From the NCBI RefSeq assembly GCF_000331735.1, contig NC_020126.1, positions 682,001 through 746,000 on the forward strand: a stretch of 64,000 bases of DNA. Reading direction: 5' to 3'. The translations under genes were made by a program, and so were the position numbers. The notes under the pieces were generated by a model. That model saw only the letters and a list, made by a program, of their open reading frames with translations. It was not told the origin of the DNA and did not search any database. Source of the DNA: Myxococcus stipitatus DSM 14675. Lineage in GTDB: Bacteria; Myxococcota; Myxococcia; Myxococcales; Myxococcaceae. The first letter of the stretch is position 1, and each line of letters begins with the position of its first letter. Of this stretch, positions 55,836 through 64,000 are shown piece after piece.

Positions 55836-57572
55836 TTACAGACGCCACCGCTCGGGAGGTGGCTCCGGGTTGAGCCCGAGGAACCTGCGATTGACGACCC
55901 GGTTCTCCGGGTCCACCGTCACCTGCGTCACGGGCTCGTCGAAGGGCACCTTCACGCGCAAGGTGTCCGACTCCGGCGCCAGTCCGTAGTCGAGCGTGAC
56001 GACGCGCTGCTCGGTGGTGCCCTCGATGAGGACGTCCACGGAGATGGGGTAGCGCGTGCCGGAGAGGGAGCGCTGGACGGCGGTGACGAGGAGCTCCCCA
56101 TCGAGCGCCTCGGTGCTCACCTCGAAGTAGGGCCAGTCCGGGTCTCCGCTGCCGTGGACCCAGGCGTCGAAGTAGGGGCCCAGGTCCTCGCCGGACGCGA
56201 GCTCCAGCGCGGTGCGCAGGTCCTGGACGCTCCGGTCACCGGGCTGGTGCAGGAAGTCCTTGATGGCCTGGAGGACGACGTCCTCGCCGAGCAGCGGCTC
56301 CAGCTGGAGGAAGAGAATCAGGGGCCCGGTGCCGTAGACATCCGCCGAGTACGAGAGGAAGACGGGCGGCGGGGCGTCCTGTGGCTGCGGGTAGTACGAG
56401 GCGGTGCGCGCCAGCCGGTCCCAGTGCGCCCGGGTCTGCTCCGCTTCGCCCGGGGGACGGGCCAGGAGCTCATAGCGGTACGTGAGGTACTCCGCGATGG
56501 CTTCCTTCCACACGAAGTCGAAGGGGCGCGACAGCGTGGTGCGATTGCCCGCCCACTGGTGCACGACCTCGTGCATGAGCGTGTGCAGGGTCATGTTCGC
56601 ATAGTCGCGTCGCAGGTCCGGCAGGTCCTCGCGGAGGATGAGGTTGGCGGGGTGCTCGGCGCCGAGCCACTCCGTGGGCGCGCTCGCGACGCGCAGCTCC
56701 GTGCCGTACGGCAGCGGACCCAGCTCGCCGATGATCCAGTTCAGATAGGCCCGGACGTCCGCGCCGTGCAGCGCCGAGGCCAGCTTGCCCCCGGGCACCT
56801 CGTGCAGCTCCAGCCTGAACTTGCCGGGCACCTCCGTGAGGATGCTCGAGCGCCATGCGGGGTTGGAGGCCACGGCGAAGGACGAATACGTGGGCGCCTT
56901 GGTGAGCCCCGTCAGCTCGCACCGCGTGGTGGTGGTGCTGGGGCGTGTCCGCTTGCCCGGGCACAGCACGCGCTCGTTGGCGCCGTGCTTGATGGTGAAG
57001 ACGTATTGCGTGAGCTGGTCCGTCCGGTCGTCACAGGGGCCGAACCGGTCGCACGCGCCCACCCAGCCCAGCAGATAGGTGAAGAGGTTCCCCGAGCGGT
57101 CGAACTTCCGCGAGAAGCCCACCTGGGTGAAGTCATACGTCTGGAGGGGCACGGTGAAGCGCGCCTCCAGCTTCACCTGTCCCGCGAAGAGCCCCGGGCC
57201 ACAGACGCGGATGCCTTCGGGGGTCGACTCCGCGCGCAAGGGAATGGCGCCGTTCCAGTGGAGGTCGGTGAGCCCCTCGGGGGCATTCACCACGAAGCAG
57301 TCGCCTCCGGGCGGGGCGACATCCAGCATCAACACGGAGCGCGCCGCGCCCGTCTGCGTGACGAACTCGTATTCGTAGCGCGTCACGGTGGCCGCGAAGT
57401 CACCTCGCGGCGTGAGCGTCCCGTAGCGGTGGGACAGCGTGCCGTCCTCGTCGACGGCCTGGGGCGGAGCCTCCAGCGGGCCACACGCCGCCAGCGAGAG
57501 CGACAGCAGGCCCCACGCCAGCGCGAGCCCCGGTGTCATCGCTGTCGTGGACCCACGTGGGAGGCTTCGCAT
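55836..57572 (-). CDS. M1-family metallopeptidase lipoprotein
   Basis: The 578-residue protein has a lipoprotein signal: ATG 57572 (MRSLPRGSTTAMTPGLALAWGLLSLSLAAC) with CCGGAG upstream; ATG 57539 is an alternative. The zinc site H334-E-V-V-H338 with E357 has the exact HExxH-x18-E spacing of M1 aminopeptidases. The helical C-terminal part follows (DVYGTGPLILFLQLEPLLGED, LELASGEDLGPYFDAWVHGSGDPDW). The G-A-M-E-N motif of standard aminopeptidases is not clear. Its cysteines (C58-C95 region, GACDRFGPCDDR) suggest disulphides. It follows the Hint gene at 57596 by 23 nt. Confidence 0.85.
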   Translation of the reverse strand: MRSLPRGSTTAMTPGLALAWGLLSLSLAACGPLEAPPQAVDEDGTLSHRYGTLTPRGDFAATVTRYEYEFVTQTGAARSVLMLDVAPPGGDCFVVNAPEGLTDLHWNGAIPLRAESTPEGIRVCGPGLFAGQVKLEARFTVPLQTYDFTQVGFSRKFDRSGNLFTYLLGWVGACDRFGPCDDRTDQLTQYVFTIKHGANERVLCPGKRTRPSTTTTRCELTGLTKAPTYSSFAVASNPAWRSSILTEVPGKFRLELHEVPGGKLASALHGADVRAYLNWIIGELGPLPYGTELRVASAPTEWLGAEHPANLILREDLPDLRRDYANMTLHTLMHEVVHQWAGNRTTLSRPFDFVWKEAIAEYLTYRYELLARPPGEAEQTRAHWDRLARTASYYPQPQDAPPPVFLSYSADVYGTGPLILFLQLEPLLGEDVVLQAIKDFLHQPGDRSVQDLRTALELASGEDLGPYFDAWVHGSGDPDWPYFEVSTEALDGELLVTAVQRSLSGTRYPISVDVLIEGTTEQRVVTLDYGLAPESDTLRVKVPFDEPVTQVTVDPENRVVNRRFLGLNPEPPPERWRL

Positions 57573-57595
57573 GACGGGAGGCTCCGGGGGACGGC

Positions 57596-58432
57596 TCAGA
57601 GGTCGTCGACGCGAACCTCGTCCCGCACAGACAGCCGGAAGTGGTCCTCCGCCCACTCGTTCTGGAAGCGCACCGAGCCCGTCAACAGCCCCTCCACATC
57701 CAGCACGTTCTCGAGCTTCTCGTGGCTGGTGGGCTGCACGTTCCAGGTCTTCCCCTCGTAGCGGAACACGGAGACGTCGCGCAGCTCCACCTTCTCGCCG
57801 TGGACGCCGAGCAGCACGTCTCCCTTCTGGAGCGTCTTGGCCTTCACCATCTCTCCGGAGGCGGTGACCATGGGGTGCTCGGCCGTCACCTCGACGCGGC
57901 GGCCATCCGCCGTCTCGAGCGCGAACACGTCCTCCACGGTGTCACCCGCCACGAAGGCGCGAATGGGCTGCTCACCCGACGTGGGCGACACCCGCGTCGC
58001 GTCCTTGCCGAGCGCCGTCACGGTGCGCACCCCCGCGTGGTACGCGTCCTCGATGGGCCAATACACGCCATTGAAGGCCACCTTCTCCCGCGCCGTGTAG
58101 CAGCCCGTCACGCACGTCCCCAGCTTCACCAGCTCGCCGATGCAGGGCGCGTTGATGTCGGCGGGGATGAAGAACGAGCACGTCGCGGTGGGGCCCGAGG
58201 CCGCGAAGGCGAAGCAGCCACCGGAGAACACCTGGTACTCCCCTTCGGAGTTGAGGAAGTCCCGCTTGGCCACGGTGATGTAGCCGCACTTGTGCGCCCA
58301 GTTGTTGCGGCCCTGGGCCAGGGCGGGCGTGGTGAGCTGGTCGTCCGTGAAACAGCGGGTGGAGAGCTGCGCCGATGCCGCCGTGGAGAGCATCGCGCAC
58401 GCAAGGACAAGCAGAGACGACAGTCGCTTCAT
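57596..58432 (-). CDS. Secreted protein with Cys-rich N-domain and Hint domain (paralog 2)
   Basis: This protein has the same 278-residue length as its paralog at 52379. I chose ATG 58432 (MKRLSSLLVLACAMLSTAASA). The Cys-rich N-domain covers 22-109, with C27, C49, C73, C85, C97 and C107 at the same positions. The Hint part starts at G110-C111 (G-C-Y) and carries V-T183-A-E-H186-P and L-Q-K-G-D. The two end alike (LTGSVRFQNEWAxD near 250-262). The identical positions and gapless alignment point to a recent or conserved duplication. It is first in an apparent operon with the M1 peptidase and the membrane protein. Confidence 0.75.
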   Translation of the reverse strand: MKRLSSLLVLACAMLSTAASAQLSTRCFTDDQLTTPALAQGRNNWAHKCGYITVAKRDFLNSEGEYQVFSGGCFAFAASGPTATCSFFIPADINAPCIGELVKLGTCVTGCYTAREKVAFNGVYWPIEDAYHAGVRTVTALGKDATRVSPTSGEQPIRAFVAGDTVEDVFALETADGRRVEVTAEHPMVTASGEMVKAKTLQKGDVLLGVHGEKVELRDVSVFRYEGKTWNVQPTSHEKLENVLDVEGLLTGSVRFQNEWAEDHFRLSVRDEVRVDDL

Positions 58433-58815
58433 GGCTCGCTCCTGAGGGCTGGGGCCGGTGGGGGTGTCTGGAATGGCGGGGGACGGAGCTGCTTTCACCT
58501 ATGCTAGTCGAGTGAAAATCAGCCCTGGGAGGGAGCCCCTGCCATGAGTGTTGAGTGTCATTGATTTGCAGCGAATGAAAACAATTCCAAAGATGTGGCG
58601 CTGGCGTGGAATTCTCGCCAGGGGCCCTCTCGGGCAGGCAGATGGCCGCCTGGAAGGCACTTGGGGTGTGGATTCCCCTCGGGTCTCTTCGGCGAGGGCC
58701 GGCGGCGATGTGGGACTCCGGACGCGCTGTCACTGGACGAGTGCACGGGGGCGGGAGAGTTCTTATTGAGGGAGGCCCGTTGGAGAGTCAGCTCCCACCC
58801 GCCGCGGAGGAAGGC
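58433..58815. other. Divergent intergenic region
   Basis: This 383-nt region lies between the Hint paralog 2 gene (minus) and the ceramidase gene (plus). It contains an AT-rich core (58500-58615) and the inverted repeat AATTCCA/TGGAATT. No gene or clear promoter pair was found; a long frame opening at 58606 is part of the ceramidase frame and is not used before 58816. Confidence 0.4.
58583..58613. repeat. Short inverted repeat in the divergent region
   Basis: AATTCCA (58583-58589) and TGGAATT (58607-58613) flank a 17-nt centre. The spacing and symmetry could suit a dimeric regulator. Confidence 0.35.
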
Positions 58816-60846
58816 ATGTGTGCACAGCTCAACCGGTTCGTCCTGGTGCTGGGGCTCGTCGTGGGGGCGGTGGCCCTGGGCGCGAGTCCCTCGAGCGCGA
58901 GCCCGCAGGACGCCTGTGCGGGCAACACGCGCTTCCTGATGGGGGCGGGGATGGGGGACATCACCGGGCCGGCCGCGGAGGTGGGGATGATGGGCTACGG
59001 CCAGCTCTCCCAGCAGACGGCCGGCATCCACCAGCGGCTGCGCTCACGCGCCTTCATCATCGAGTCCCCGTGCAACGGTCGCCGCGTCGTGTTCGTGAGC
59101 GCGGACCTGGGGATGGTCTTCCAGGGGGTGAAGACGCAGGTGGTGGAGAAGCTGCGCGCGCGCTTCGGGGAGGTGTACGGCGATGACAACGTGCTCATCA
59201 GCGCCACGCACACGCATTCGGGGCCGGGGGGCTTCTCGCACCACACGTTCTACAACCTGACCTCGCTGGGGTTCGTGCCGCAGAACTTCGATGCAATCGT
59301 CTCGGGCATCGTCACGTCGGTCGTCCGTGCGCACTCGCGGCTGGGGGAGGGGACGCTGCGCCTGGCGTCGGGGGAGCTCTTGGGGGCCAGCCGCAATCGC
59401 TCTCCGGCGGCGTATCGCCTGAACCCTCCGGCGGAGCGGGCCCTGTATGCTCAGGACGTGGACACGCGGATGACGCTGCTGCGCTTGACGCGGACGGATG
59501 GGCGCGACGTGGGGCTCATCAACTGGTTCGCGGTGCATGCCACGTCCATGGGCAACACCCACCACTTCATCAGCGGTGACAACAAGGGATTGGCTTCGTA
59601 TTGGTTCGAGAAGGCTCACGACGCGGGCGACACGTTCGTGGCTGCCTTTGCGCAGTCCAACGAGGGGGATGTGACGCCCAATGTGTTGGGCGGGACGAAT
59701 GGGGGCGGGGCGGATGACTTCGAGGACACGGAGATTTCGGCCCGGCGTCAGTTCGACTTCGCCTCGCACCTGTGGGGGCAGACGGGGGCGCCGCTGACGG
59801 GGGGCGTGGACTACCGGCACACCTTCGTGAAGATGGACGCGGTGGATGTGGCGCCCGCGTTCACGGACGGGCGGCCGCACCGCACGTGTCCCGCGGCGAT
59901 CGGACTGTCGATGCTCGCGGGGGCGGAGGATGGGCCGGGGTTCGGAGTGGAGGGGGCGTCGTGCGCGGCGGTGCATGACTTGTGGAGCCAGTTCACGTGT
60001 GCGCTGACGACGACGCCGTGTCAGGGGGAGAAGCCCATCGTGTTGGAGCTGGGCGCGATGCAGCCGCATCCGTGGACGCCGAATGTGTTGCCATTCCAGG
60101 TGGTGACGGTGGGGCCGCTCGCGCTGGTGGGGGTGCCGTTCGAGATGACGACGATGGCGGGGCGTCGCTTGCGGCGGACGGTGCTGGAGCAGCTCGAGTC
60201 CGTGGGGGTGACGGAGGTCATCATCGCGGGCCTGTCGAACGACTATGCGGGGTATGTGGCGACGCGAGAGGAGTACGCGCGGCAGGACTACGAGGGGGCG
60301 TCGACGCACTTCGGGCCGTGGACGTTGGCGGCCATCCAGCAGGGCTTCGACGGACTGGCGGCGGCGATTCGGGAGGGCCAGGCGGTGTCACCGGGGCCCA
60401 CGCCGCCGGACCTGCGCTTCCTCCAGGCGAGTCTGCAGCCGGGGGTGGTGTTCGACGACAAGCTGCTCTGGGTGGAGTTCGGGGAGGTGTACGCGGATGC
60501 GCAGGCGTCCTATGGGCGTGGGGATACGGTGAGGGTGACGTTCTGGGGGGCGCATCCGAAGAATGACTTGCGGCTGGAGGGGACGTATCTGCGGGTCCAG
60601 CGCAAGGGATTGATTGGGGCGTGGGTGGACGTGGCGGACGACAGTGATTGGGAGACCCGGTATTCGTGGGAGCGGGAGAACTGTGTGCCTACGTTGGGGT
60701 GCTCGCACGTCACGGTGGAGTGGCGGATTCCGGGGGATGCGGCGCCGGGGACGTATCGCATCCTGCATGAGGGGGACTGGAAGTCCGGGTGGGATGGGCG
60801 GGTGCGGCCGTATTACGGGGCGTCTCGGGCCTTCACGGTGAAGTGA
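58816..60846 (+). CDS. Neutral ceramidase (alkaline non-lysosomal ceramidase family)
   Basis: The 676-residue secreted enzyme cleaves ceramide to sphingosine and a fatty acid. ATG 58816 has GGAGGAAGG upstream; the signal peptide ends near SSA-SP (residue 29). Family marks are GAGMGDITGPAAEVGMMGYG near 41-60, ISATHTHSGPGG (catalytic-site His residues, near 128-140), LLGASRNRSPAAYRLNPP with the conserved NRSP, INWFAVHATSMGN and AFAQSNEGDVTPN. The C-terminal part has the beta domain VRVTFWGAHPKND. Several myxobacteria make ceramides, so it could act on self, prey or host lipid. Two paired cysteines near 415-460 may form a disulphide. Confidence 0.92.
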   Translation: MCAQLNRFVLVLGLVVGAVALGASPSSASPQDACAGNTRFLMGAGMGDITGPAAEVGMMGYGQLSQQTAGIHQRLRSRAFIIESPCNGRRVVFVSADLGMVFQGVKTQVVEKLRARFGEVYGDDNVLISATHTHSGPGGFSHHTFYNLTSLGFVPQNFDAIVSGIVTSVVRAHSRLGEGTLRLASGELLGASRNRSPAAYRLNPPAERALYAQDVDTRMTLLRLTRTDGRDVGLINWFAVHATSMGNTHHFISGDNKGLASYWFEKAHDAGDTFVAAFAQSNEGDVTPNVLGGTNGGGADDFEDTEISARRQFDFASHLWGQTGAPLTGGVDYRHTFVKMDAVDVAPAFTDGRPHRTCPAAIGLSMLAGAEDGPGFGVEGASCAAVHDLWSQFTCALTTTPCQGEKPIVLELGAMQPHPWTPNVLPFQVVTVGPLALVGVPFEMTTMAGRRLRRTVLEQLESVGVTEVIIAGLSNDYAGYVATREEYARQDYEGASTHFGPWTLAAIQQGFDGLAAAIREGQAVSPGPTPPDLRFLQASLQPGVVFDDKLLWVEFGEVYADAQASYGRGDTVRVTFWGAHPKNDLRLEGTYLRVQRKGLIGAWVDVADDSDWETRYSWERENCVPTLGCSHVTVEWRIPGDAAPGTYRILHEGDWKSGWDGRVRPYYGASRAFTVK

Positions 60847-61267
60847 GGGGAGCGGCGCGGGCGCGGGAGAGGAGCTCGCGGAGGCGGGGAGGGGCGGGGA
60901 GGAGCTGGACGCCGATGCCGGAGGTGCTGCCCCAGGTGCGAGCGTGTGCGGCGTCGACGTGGCGCACGACTTCGCCGGTGCAGGAGAAGTCCTCTCCGGC
61001 GAGGTGGAGCGTGAGCTCCAGGCGGGTGAAGAGGGGAGGGAAGGGTTCCTCGCAGCTGAGGAAGAGGCCACCCCGGTCGATGTCCACGCCGTGGGTGTGG
61101 AGGCCCTGGGGGCGATGGACGCGGAGGTTCCACGGGTTGGAGGAGAGGTGGACCTGTCCGTGGGGCTGGGTGGTGCCGTGATGGTGGGAGGAGGGGCGGT
61201 GCCTGTGGGGAGGATGAGGGCACCGCGCATCGGCGGCGTGTTCCGAGAGGCAGAGCTCGCAGTGCAT
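60833..61267 (-). CDS. PilZ-domain protein with CxxC N-terminus
   Basis: I chose ATG 61267 with GAGGTGACC upstream; the frame opens 97 codons earlier. The 144-residue protein starts with a Cys/His cluster (C3-x2-C6, H10, C16) and a His-rich stretch (HPPHRHR, SSHHHG), which could bind a metal. From about residue 45 it has a PilZ-like core with V-D-I-D-R-G-G-L-F, the domain-typical strand LELTLHLAGEDFSCTGEVVRHV, and G-I-G-V-Q. The RxxxR motif needed for c-di-GMP is not clear, so binding is uncertain. Its stop overlaps the convergent ceramidase stop by 14 nt. Confidence 0.7.
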   Translation of the reverse strand: MHCELCLSEHAADARCPHPPHRHRPSSHHHGTTQPHGQVHLSSNPWNLRVHRPQGLHTHGVDIDRGGLFLSCEEPFPPLFTRLELTLHLAGEDFSCTGEVVRHVDAAHARTWGSTSGIGVQLLPAPPRLRELLSRARAAPLTSP

Positions 61268-61491
61268 GGTCACCTCGAGCGAGGTCCACTCCGCGGGGGC
61301 GGAGGGTGGATTCGTGATTCTAAGGCTTGAGGGTGCTGGTGTGACGGTGTCTCGCGGTGCGTCACTGTGATTGCGCTGGCGGAGTGATGGATAGCGCACA
61401 GAGCCTGTGGGGTGTGGGCTCGTCAGCGGTGTGACGTGTCGGGCTGGGTGGATGTGTGGCGTACTGGGGCAGACAGAGACACCCTGTTGAG

Positions 61492-61510
61492 GGGCTCCAC
61501 GGTGGAGCCC
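61492..61510. repeat. Perfect 19-bp palindrome
   Basis: GGGCTCCAC, G, GTGGAGCCC is symmetric with a 1-nt centre. The stem has no loop to speak of, so an operator or recombinase-type site is as likely as a terminator. Confidence 0.45.
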
Positions 61511-61989
61511 TGCTCGTGGCCTCGCTTGCCAGCGTTTGAGGTCGCCTCGCGCTTGCATCGCCGCGGGTCATTCCACGGACGCGCAATGAATGGAGTCGTT
61601 CGCACATTCTTGTCGATGCCATGCGGTGGACGATGAGGCTCTGCGGATTCCTGGTGGGCGTCTCGGAATTCTGAGGCCGGAAGCTCCTTCCGCGCGGGCC
61701 CTGTTGGGTGTGTTGTCCTGTTGGCACTGCCAGTGCATGCGCGGGGTCGTTGCCTGTCAATGAAAGGCAGGTTTGTCTGGATTTGCTTGTGAAGAGCGTA
61801 GAGGGGCGACCTGGTATTCGCACGGAAAGCCCTGCCTGAAGCCTTGCATGGATGGGGTCCAGTTCGCCGGACTCTTGTCCTGGATATGAGATGGTCAGTG
61901 TCGGCACGGCTCCGATAGAGGGGGCCGTGCTCTGGCTTGGCAATCAGTTCGGCCACTGCAGGCTTCATCGGATTGGTTTGGGTATGGGA

Positions 61990-62017
61990 TTGACTCTTGT
62001 CGGCCGTGCAGTGTAGT
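61990..62017 (+). promoter_or_regulatory. Candidate promoter of the terminal gene
   Basis: TTGACT (61990-61995) and TGTAGT (62012-62017) are 16 nt apart, giving a start near 62024 and a leader of about 28 nt. Confidence 0.45.
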
Positions 62018-62051
62018 GGCTTGGACAGACATTGAAGAGGGGGACTCGATA

Positions 62052-64000
62052 ATGTCGAGCAAGTGTGCGCTTTTGTGGCTGATGCTGCTGAGTGGCATGT
62101 CGGCACTCGCGGATGATGGGGTTTCGGGTTGGTTGGATTTGTCCGCGCGAAAGGAATTGGCTTCGCCTCTGAATGGCGGCCGATTGGAGTCACGCCGAGA
62201 CAGCGACTTCGAACGGAATGATCAGACGAGGGTCTACGAGGCGGCGCGGACACAGTGGGAAGCGAGCCGAGATGTCGCTCAAGTCCAGTTCTTGGAGGCG
62301 CTGGCGAAGGTCGAGCTGATGCTGCCGCCGCAACCCGCCTGGTGGGAGCGGTTCTGGCATCTGCCTTGGCCCACTGAGGCTGAGCGAGCCGCCCTCGAGC
62401 AGTCACGCGATGCGCTGCTGAGTGCGGAGGCGCTATTGAAGACCTTCCGACTCACGCGTGAAGATGAGAAGGCGCGTCGCGAGCAAGCCCAGGCTGCGCT
62501 CACGACGCTGGTGGAGGGGCTCACGGCGGAGATGAGAGGCGGCTATGGCCGCGCCTGGCGCATGGCATGGGGGGGCAACTCGTCCGAAGCCCTTCAGGGT
62601 ATCCGGGCGAAAGCCTTGCTCTGGAAGAGTGGGCTGGCTGTTGAGGATGTGAGTCAGGTGGCTCGCATCGAGAAGATCGTCGCGACCGACCTGCAGGAGG
62701 GTGTCGTAGGCCAGCCACTCCCTCAGCCTGTGACGGTGCGTGTGACGACGACGACTGGGGAGCCTGTGTTGGGGGCAACGGTCACCTTCAAGGGGCAGGC
62801 ACCCTCGCAACCCCGATTCCTTCCGGTGGGGGGCAGCGCGACACCCCAGGCTCAACTGGCGGTACTCACGGACGAGAATGGACTCGCTTCGGTTCGAGTC
62901 CTCCCGGATACCTACATCCTGCGGTACTCCTTCGTGCGGCAAGCCACGCCGCACAAGTTGCGCCTCGGATACAGCATGGTGACGGCGGAGACCTCCAACG
63001 GTACGGAGCTCTTCACGTTGCCCTCGCCTTTCGGCCATGTGGGCCTGCCGGACGCTCCTGCTCAAGTTGAGCGTCTCGCCAACGTGTCGGCGATCCAGGA
63101 GCCAGGGATTCAACTCGTGTCGCCGCTGTTCGGGCGGGTCCTCGACCAGTATGGGAATGCTTGTGCGAACAAGAAGGTGGTCTGGACCCAGGCCGCGACC
63201 ACCGGCCGGTTCTTCCGCTTCCAGGACGTGATGACCACGCAGGTGTTGGACCCCACCAACCCGATGCAGCTCACGAGCATCGAGGAGTGGTCGGACACGA
63301 GTGGTTGGATAGGGCCCGGGTACATTCCTGGCCCCAGCACTGGCTACTACTACGTGACGATGACGGTAGACTCCCTGAGCCGGACTGTCTGGATCAACGC
63401 CAATTCGACGCTGCGCTACACGTTCCGGACGACGAGCAACGATGACTTCAACGGGGCCTATCTGACGTCCAGCCCCAAGCTCAAAGCGGTCCAGATTCTG
63501 AGATGGCCCCAGAATGCCCCAGGCTGGGTCCCCCTGACAGGAAATGAGGCGGACCTGACCGATGTCGCGGTAGGCATCTGGACGCTGTCGGAAGCGAGCG
63601 AGGTGTTGGGCTTTGTCGAGGCGGTTCCCTCCACAATAGGTACCGAGTCTGGGGACGACGACAAGACCGTGATCTTCCGGCAGCGGTTCCTGGTGCAGAA
63701 CGCGTGGCAGGAAGTGTATTTGCAGGCCATTGCCTTCGAGCGCAGAGCCAATGGTCAACTGGTGAAGGTCTGCTGTGCGCGGGATTTGTATAGCTGGAAC
63801 TCCTCTACGACTCCAACGCTGGATCTCCAGCGGCAGCTTACCGGGGGCGGGAGTCTTCCTCCTAGGGGAATGGCGCTGACGTCTGACGTCGCGATGGCGT
63901 TCTGGGCGAACAACGGGACCTCGGATCAAATCTATGCCCGTGTGAAGGCCCAGCCCCAAGTCCCGGGAGATGCAGTCCTGGACCTTTCGTCACACCCGCG
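62052..64000 (+). CDS. Secreted protein with Ig-like domain (3' partial)
   Basis: This frame is open from ATG 62052 to the window end (649 codons), so its true end is unknown. GAGGGGG lies upstream. The signal peptide is MSSKCALLWLMLLSGMSALA, cleaved before DD. A helical, charged region follows (about 40-200: EALAKVELM, ARREQAQAALTTLVEGLTAEM). A Big-1/CarboxypepD-like segment is near 215-290 (PVTVRVTTTTGEPVLGATVTFKGQ, DENGLASVRVLPDTYIL). Then comes an Ig-like stretch (GRVLDQYGNACANKKVVWTQAATTG, near 355-380). The composition is less GC-rich than its neighbours. Such proteins often precede large surface or toxin-type repeats, but that cannot be judged here. Confidence 0.75.
   Translation, partial: MSSKCALLWLMLLSGMSALADDGVSGWLDLSARKELASPLNGGRLESRRDSDFERNDQTRVYEAARTQWEASRDVAQVQFLEALAKVELMLPPQPAWWERFWHLPWPTEAERAALEQSRDALLSAEALLKTFRLTREDEKARREQAQAALTTLVEGLTAEMRGGYGRAWRMAWGGNSSEALQGIRAKALLWKSGLAVEDVSQVARIEKIVATDLQEGVVGQPLPQPVTVRVTTTTGEPVLGATVTFKGQAPSQPRFLPVGGSATPQAQLAVLTDENGLASVRVLPDTYILRYSFVRQATPHKLRLGYSMVTAETSNGTELFTLPSPFGHVGLPDAPAQVERLANVSAIQEPGIQLVSPLFGRVLDQYGNACANKKVVWTQAATTGRFFRFQDVMTTQVLDPTNPMQLTSIEEWSDTSGWIGPGYIPGPSTGYYYVTMTVDSLSRTVWINANSTLRYTFRTTSNDDFNGAYLTSSPKLKAVQILRWPQNAPGWVPLTGNEADLTDVAVGIWTLSEASEVLGFVEAVPSTIGTESGDDDKTVIFRQRFLVQNAWQEVYLQAIAFERRANGQLVKVCCARDLYSWNSSTTPTLDLQRQLTGGGSLPPRGMALTSDVAMAFWANNGTSDQIYARVKAQPQVPGDAVLDLSSHP

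Larger units (their letters stand above)
61268..62051. other. 784-nt intergenic stretch of lower GC
   Basis: This region is less GC-rich than the surrounding genes. It holds the 19-bp palindrome at 61492 and a promoter near its right end. Open frames on the minus strand here translate to low-complexity His/Pro/Arg-rich sequence and are not supported. No RNA gene was recognised. Confidence 0.5.

Noticed and set aside
61423..62406. 327-codon minus-strand frame in the intergenic stretch
   Set aside because: The translation is Pro/His/Arg/Thr-rich without hydrophobic periodicity, and it overlaps the start of the better-supported gene at 62052.

Overview
The window is GC-rich, densely coded DNA that reads like a myxobacterial chromosome (Myxococcaceae-type). 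This is an inference from gene content: two enhancer-binding (sigma-54) activators, one with an FHA domain, a Ser/Thr kinase with PEGA domains, many cysteine-rich lipoproteins and secreted metalloproteases, a PilZ protein, HEAT and FG-GAP repeat proteins, and GTG starts. No rRNA, tRNA, CRISPR array, insertion sequence or phage gene was seen.

Layout. 1-1008: the tail of a DUF1254/DUF1214 protein, then a GNAT and a VOC gene on the minus strand. 1248-11337: a five-gene plus-strand operon, the counterpart of the E. coli yfa alpha-2-macroglobulin cluster in the order yfaP-yfaT-yfaA-yfaS-yfaQ, with 4-nt overlaps at two junctions. Its A2M protein carries an intact CLEQ thioester motif. 11358-16534: a hypothetical protein, an OmpR-type two-component pair, a serine hydrolase and an M43 metalloprotease lipoprotein. 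16857-21968: a DUF4142 protein, a lipoprotein with a probable leaderless start, a two-gene osmoprotectant-type ABC importer whose binding protein is fused to its permease, and haem A synthase. 22434-31850: an unusual sigma-54 activator with its HTH at the N-terminus, a membrane coiled-coil protein, an aldehyde dehydrogenase, and an FHA-GAF sigma-54 activator followed by inverted repeats, a sigma-54 promoter and a cysteine-rich lipoprotein gene.

31913-41913: a PEGA-domain Ser/Thr kinase and small membrane partners, ExbD, a PAP2 phosphatase, a lipoprotein, a complete HDAC-like domain fused to an unknown C-terminal domain, a hexapeptide acyltransferase, and a PAS-GAF-PAS histidine kinase. 41930-49649: a beta-rich secreted protein paired with a HEAT-repeat protein, two overlapping lipoprotein genes (one an FG-GAP propeller), a small cysteine-rich secreted protein, an ArsR/SRPBCC pair with a visible operator, and an ankyrin protein. 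49895-51085: a YopT-like (C58) cysteine protease.

51153-58432: a minus-strand secretion cluster in which two paralogous 278-residue proteins with a Hedgehog-like Gly-Cys/TxxH (Hint) domain alternate with M4 and M1 metalloproteases. The small protein at 46930 is a third paralog that lacks the Hint part. 58816-64000: a neutral ceramidase, a PilZ protein, a long intergenic stretch and a secreted protein with an Ig-like domain that runs off the window.

The strongest candidates for undescribed biology are the Hint-protein/metalloprotease cluster, the A2M operon whose accessory proteins look like cell-wall enzymes, the YopT-like protease, the HDAC fusion, and the HEAT/beta-protein pair.
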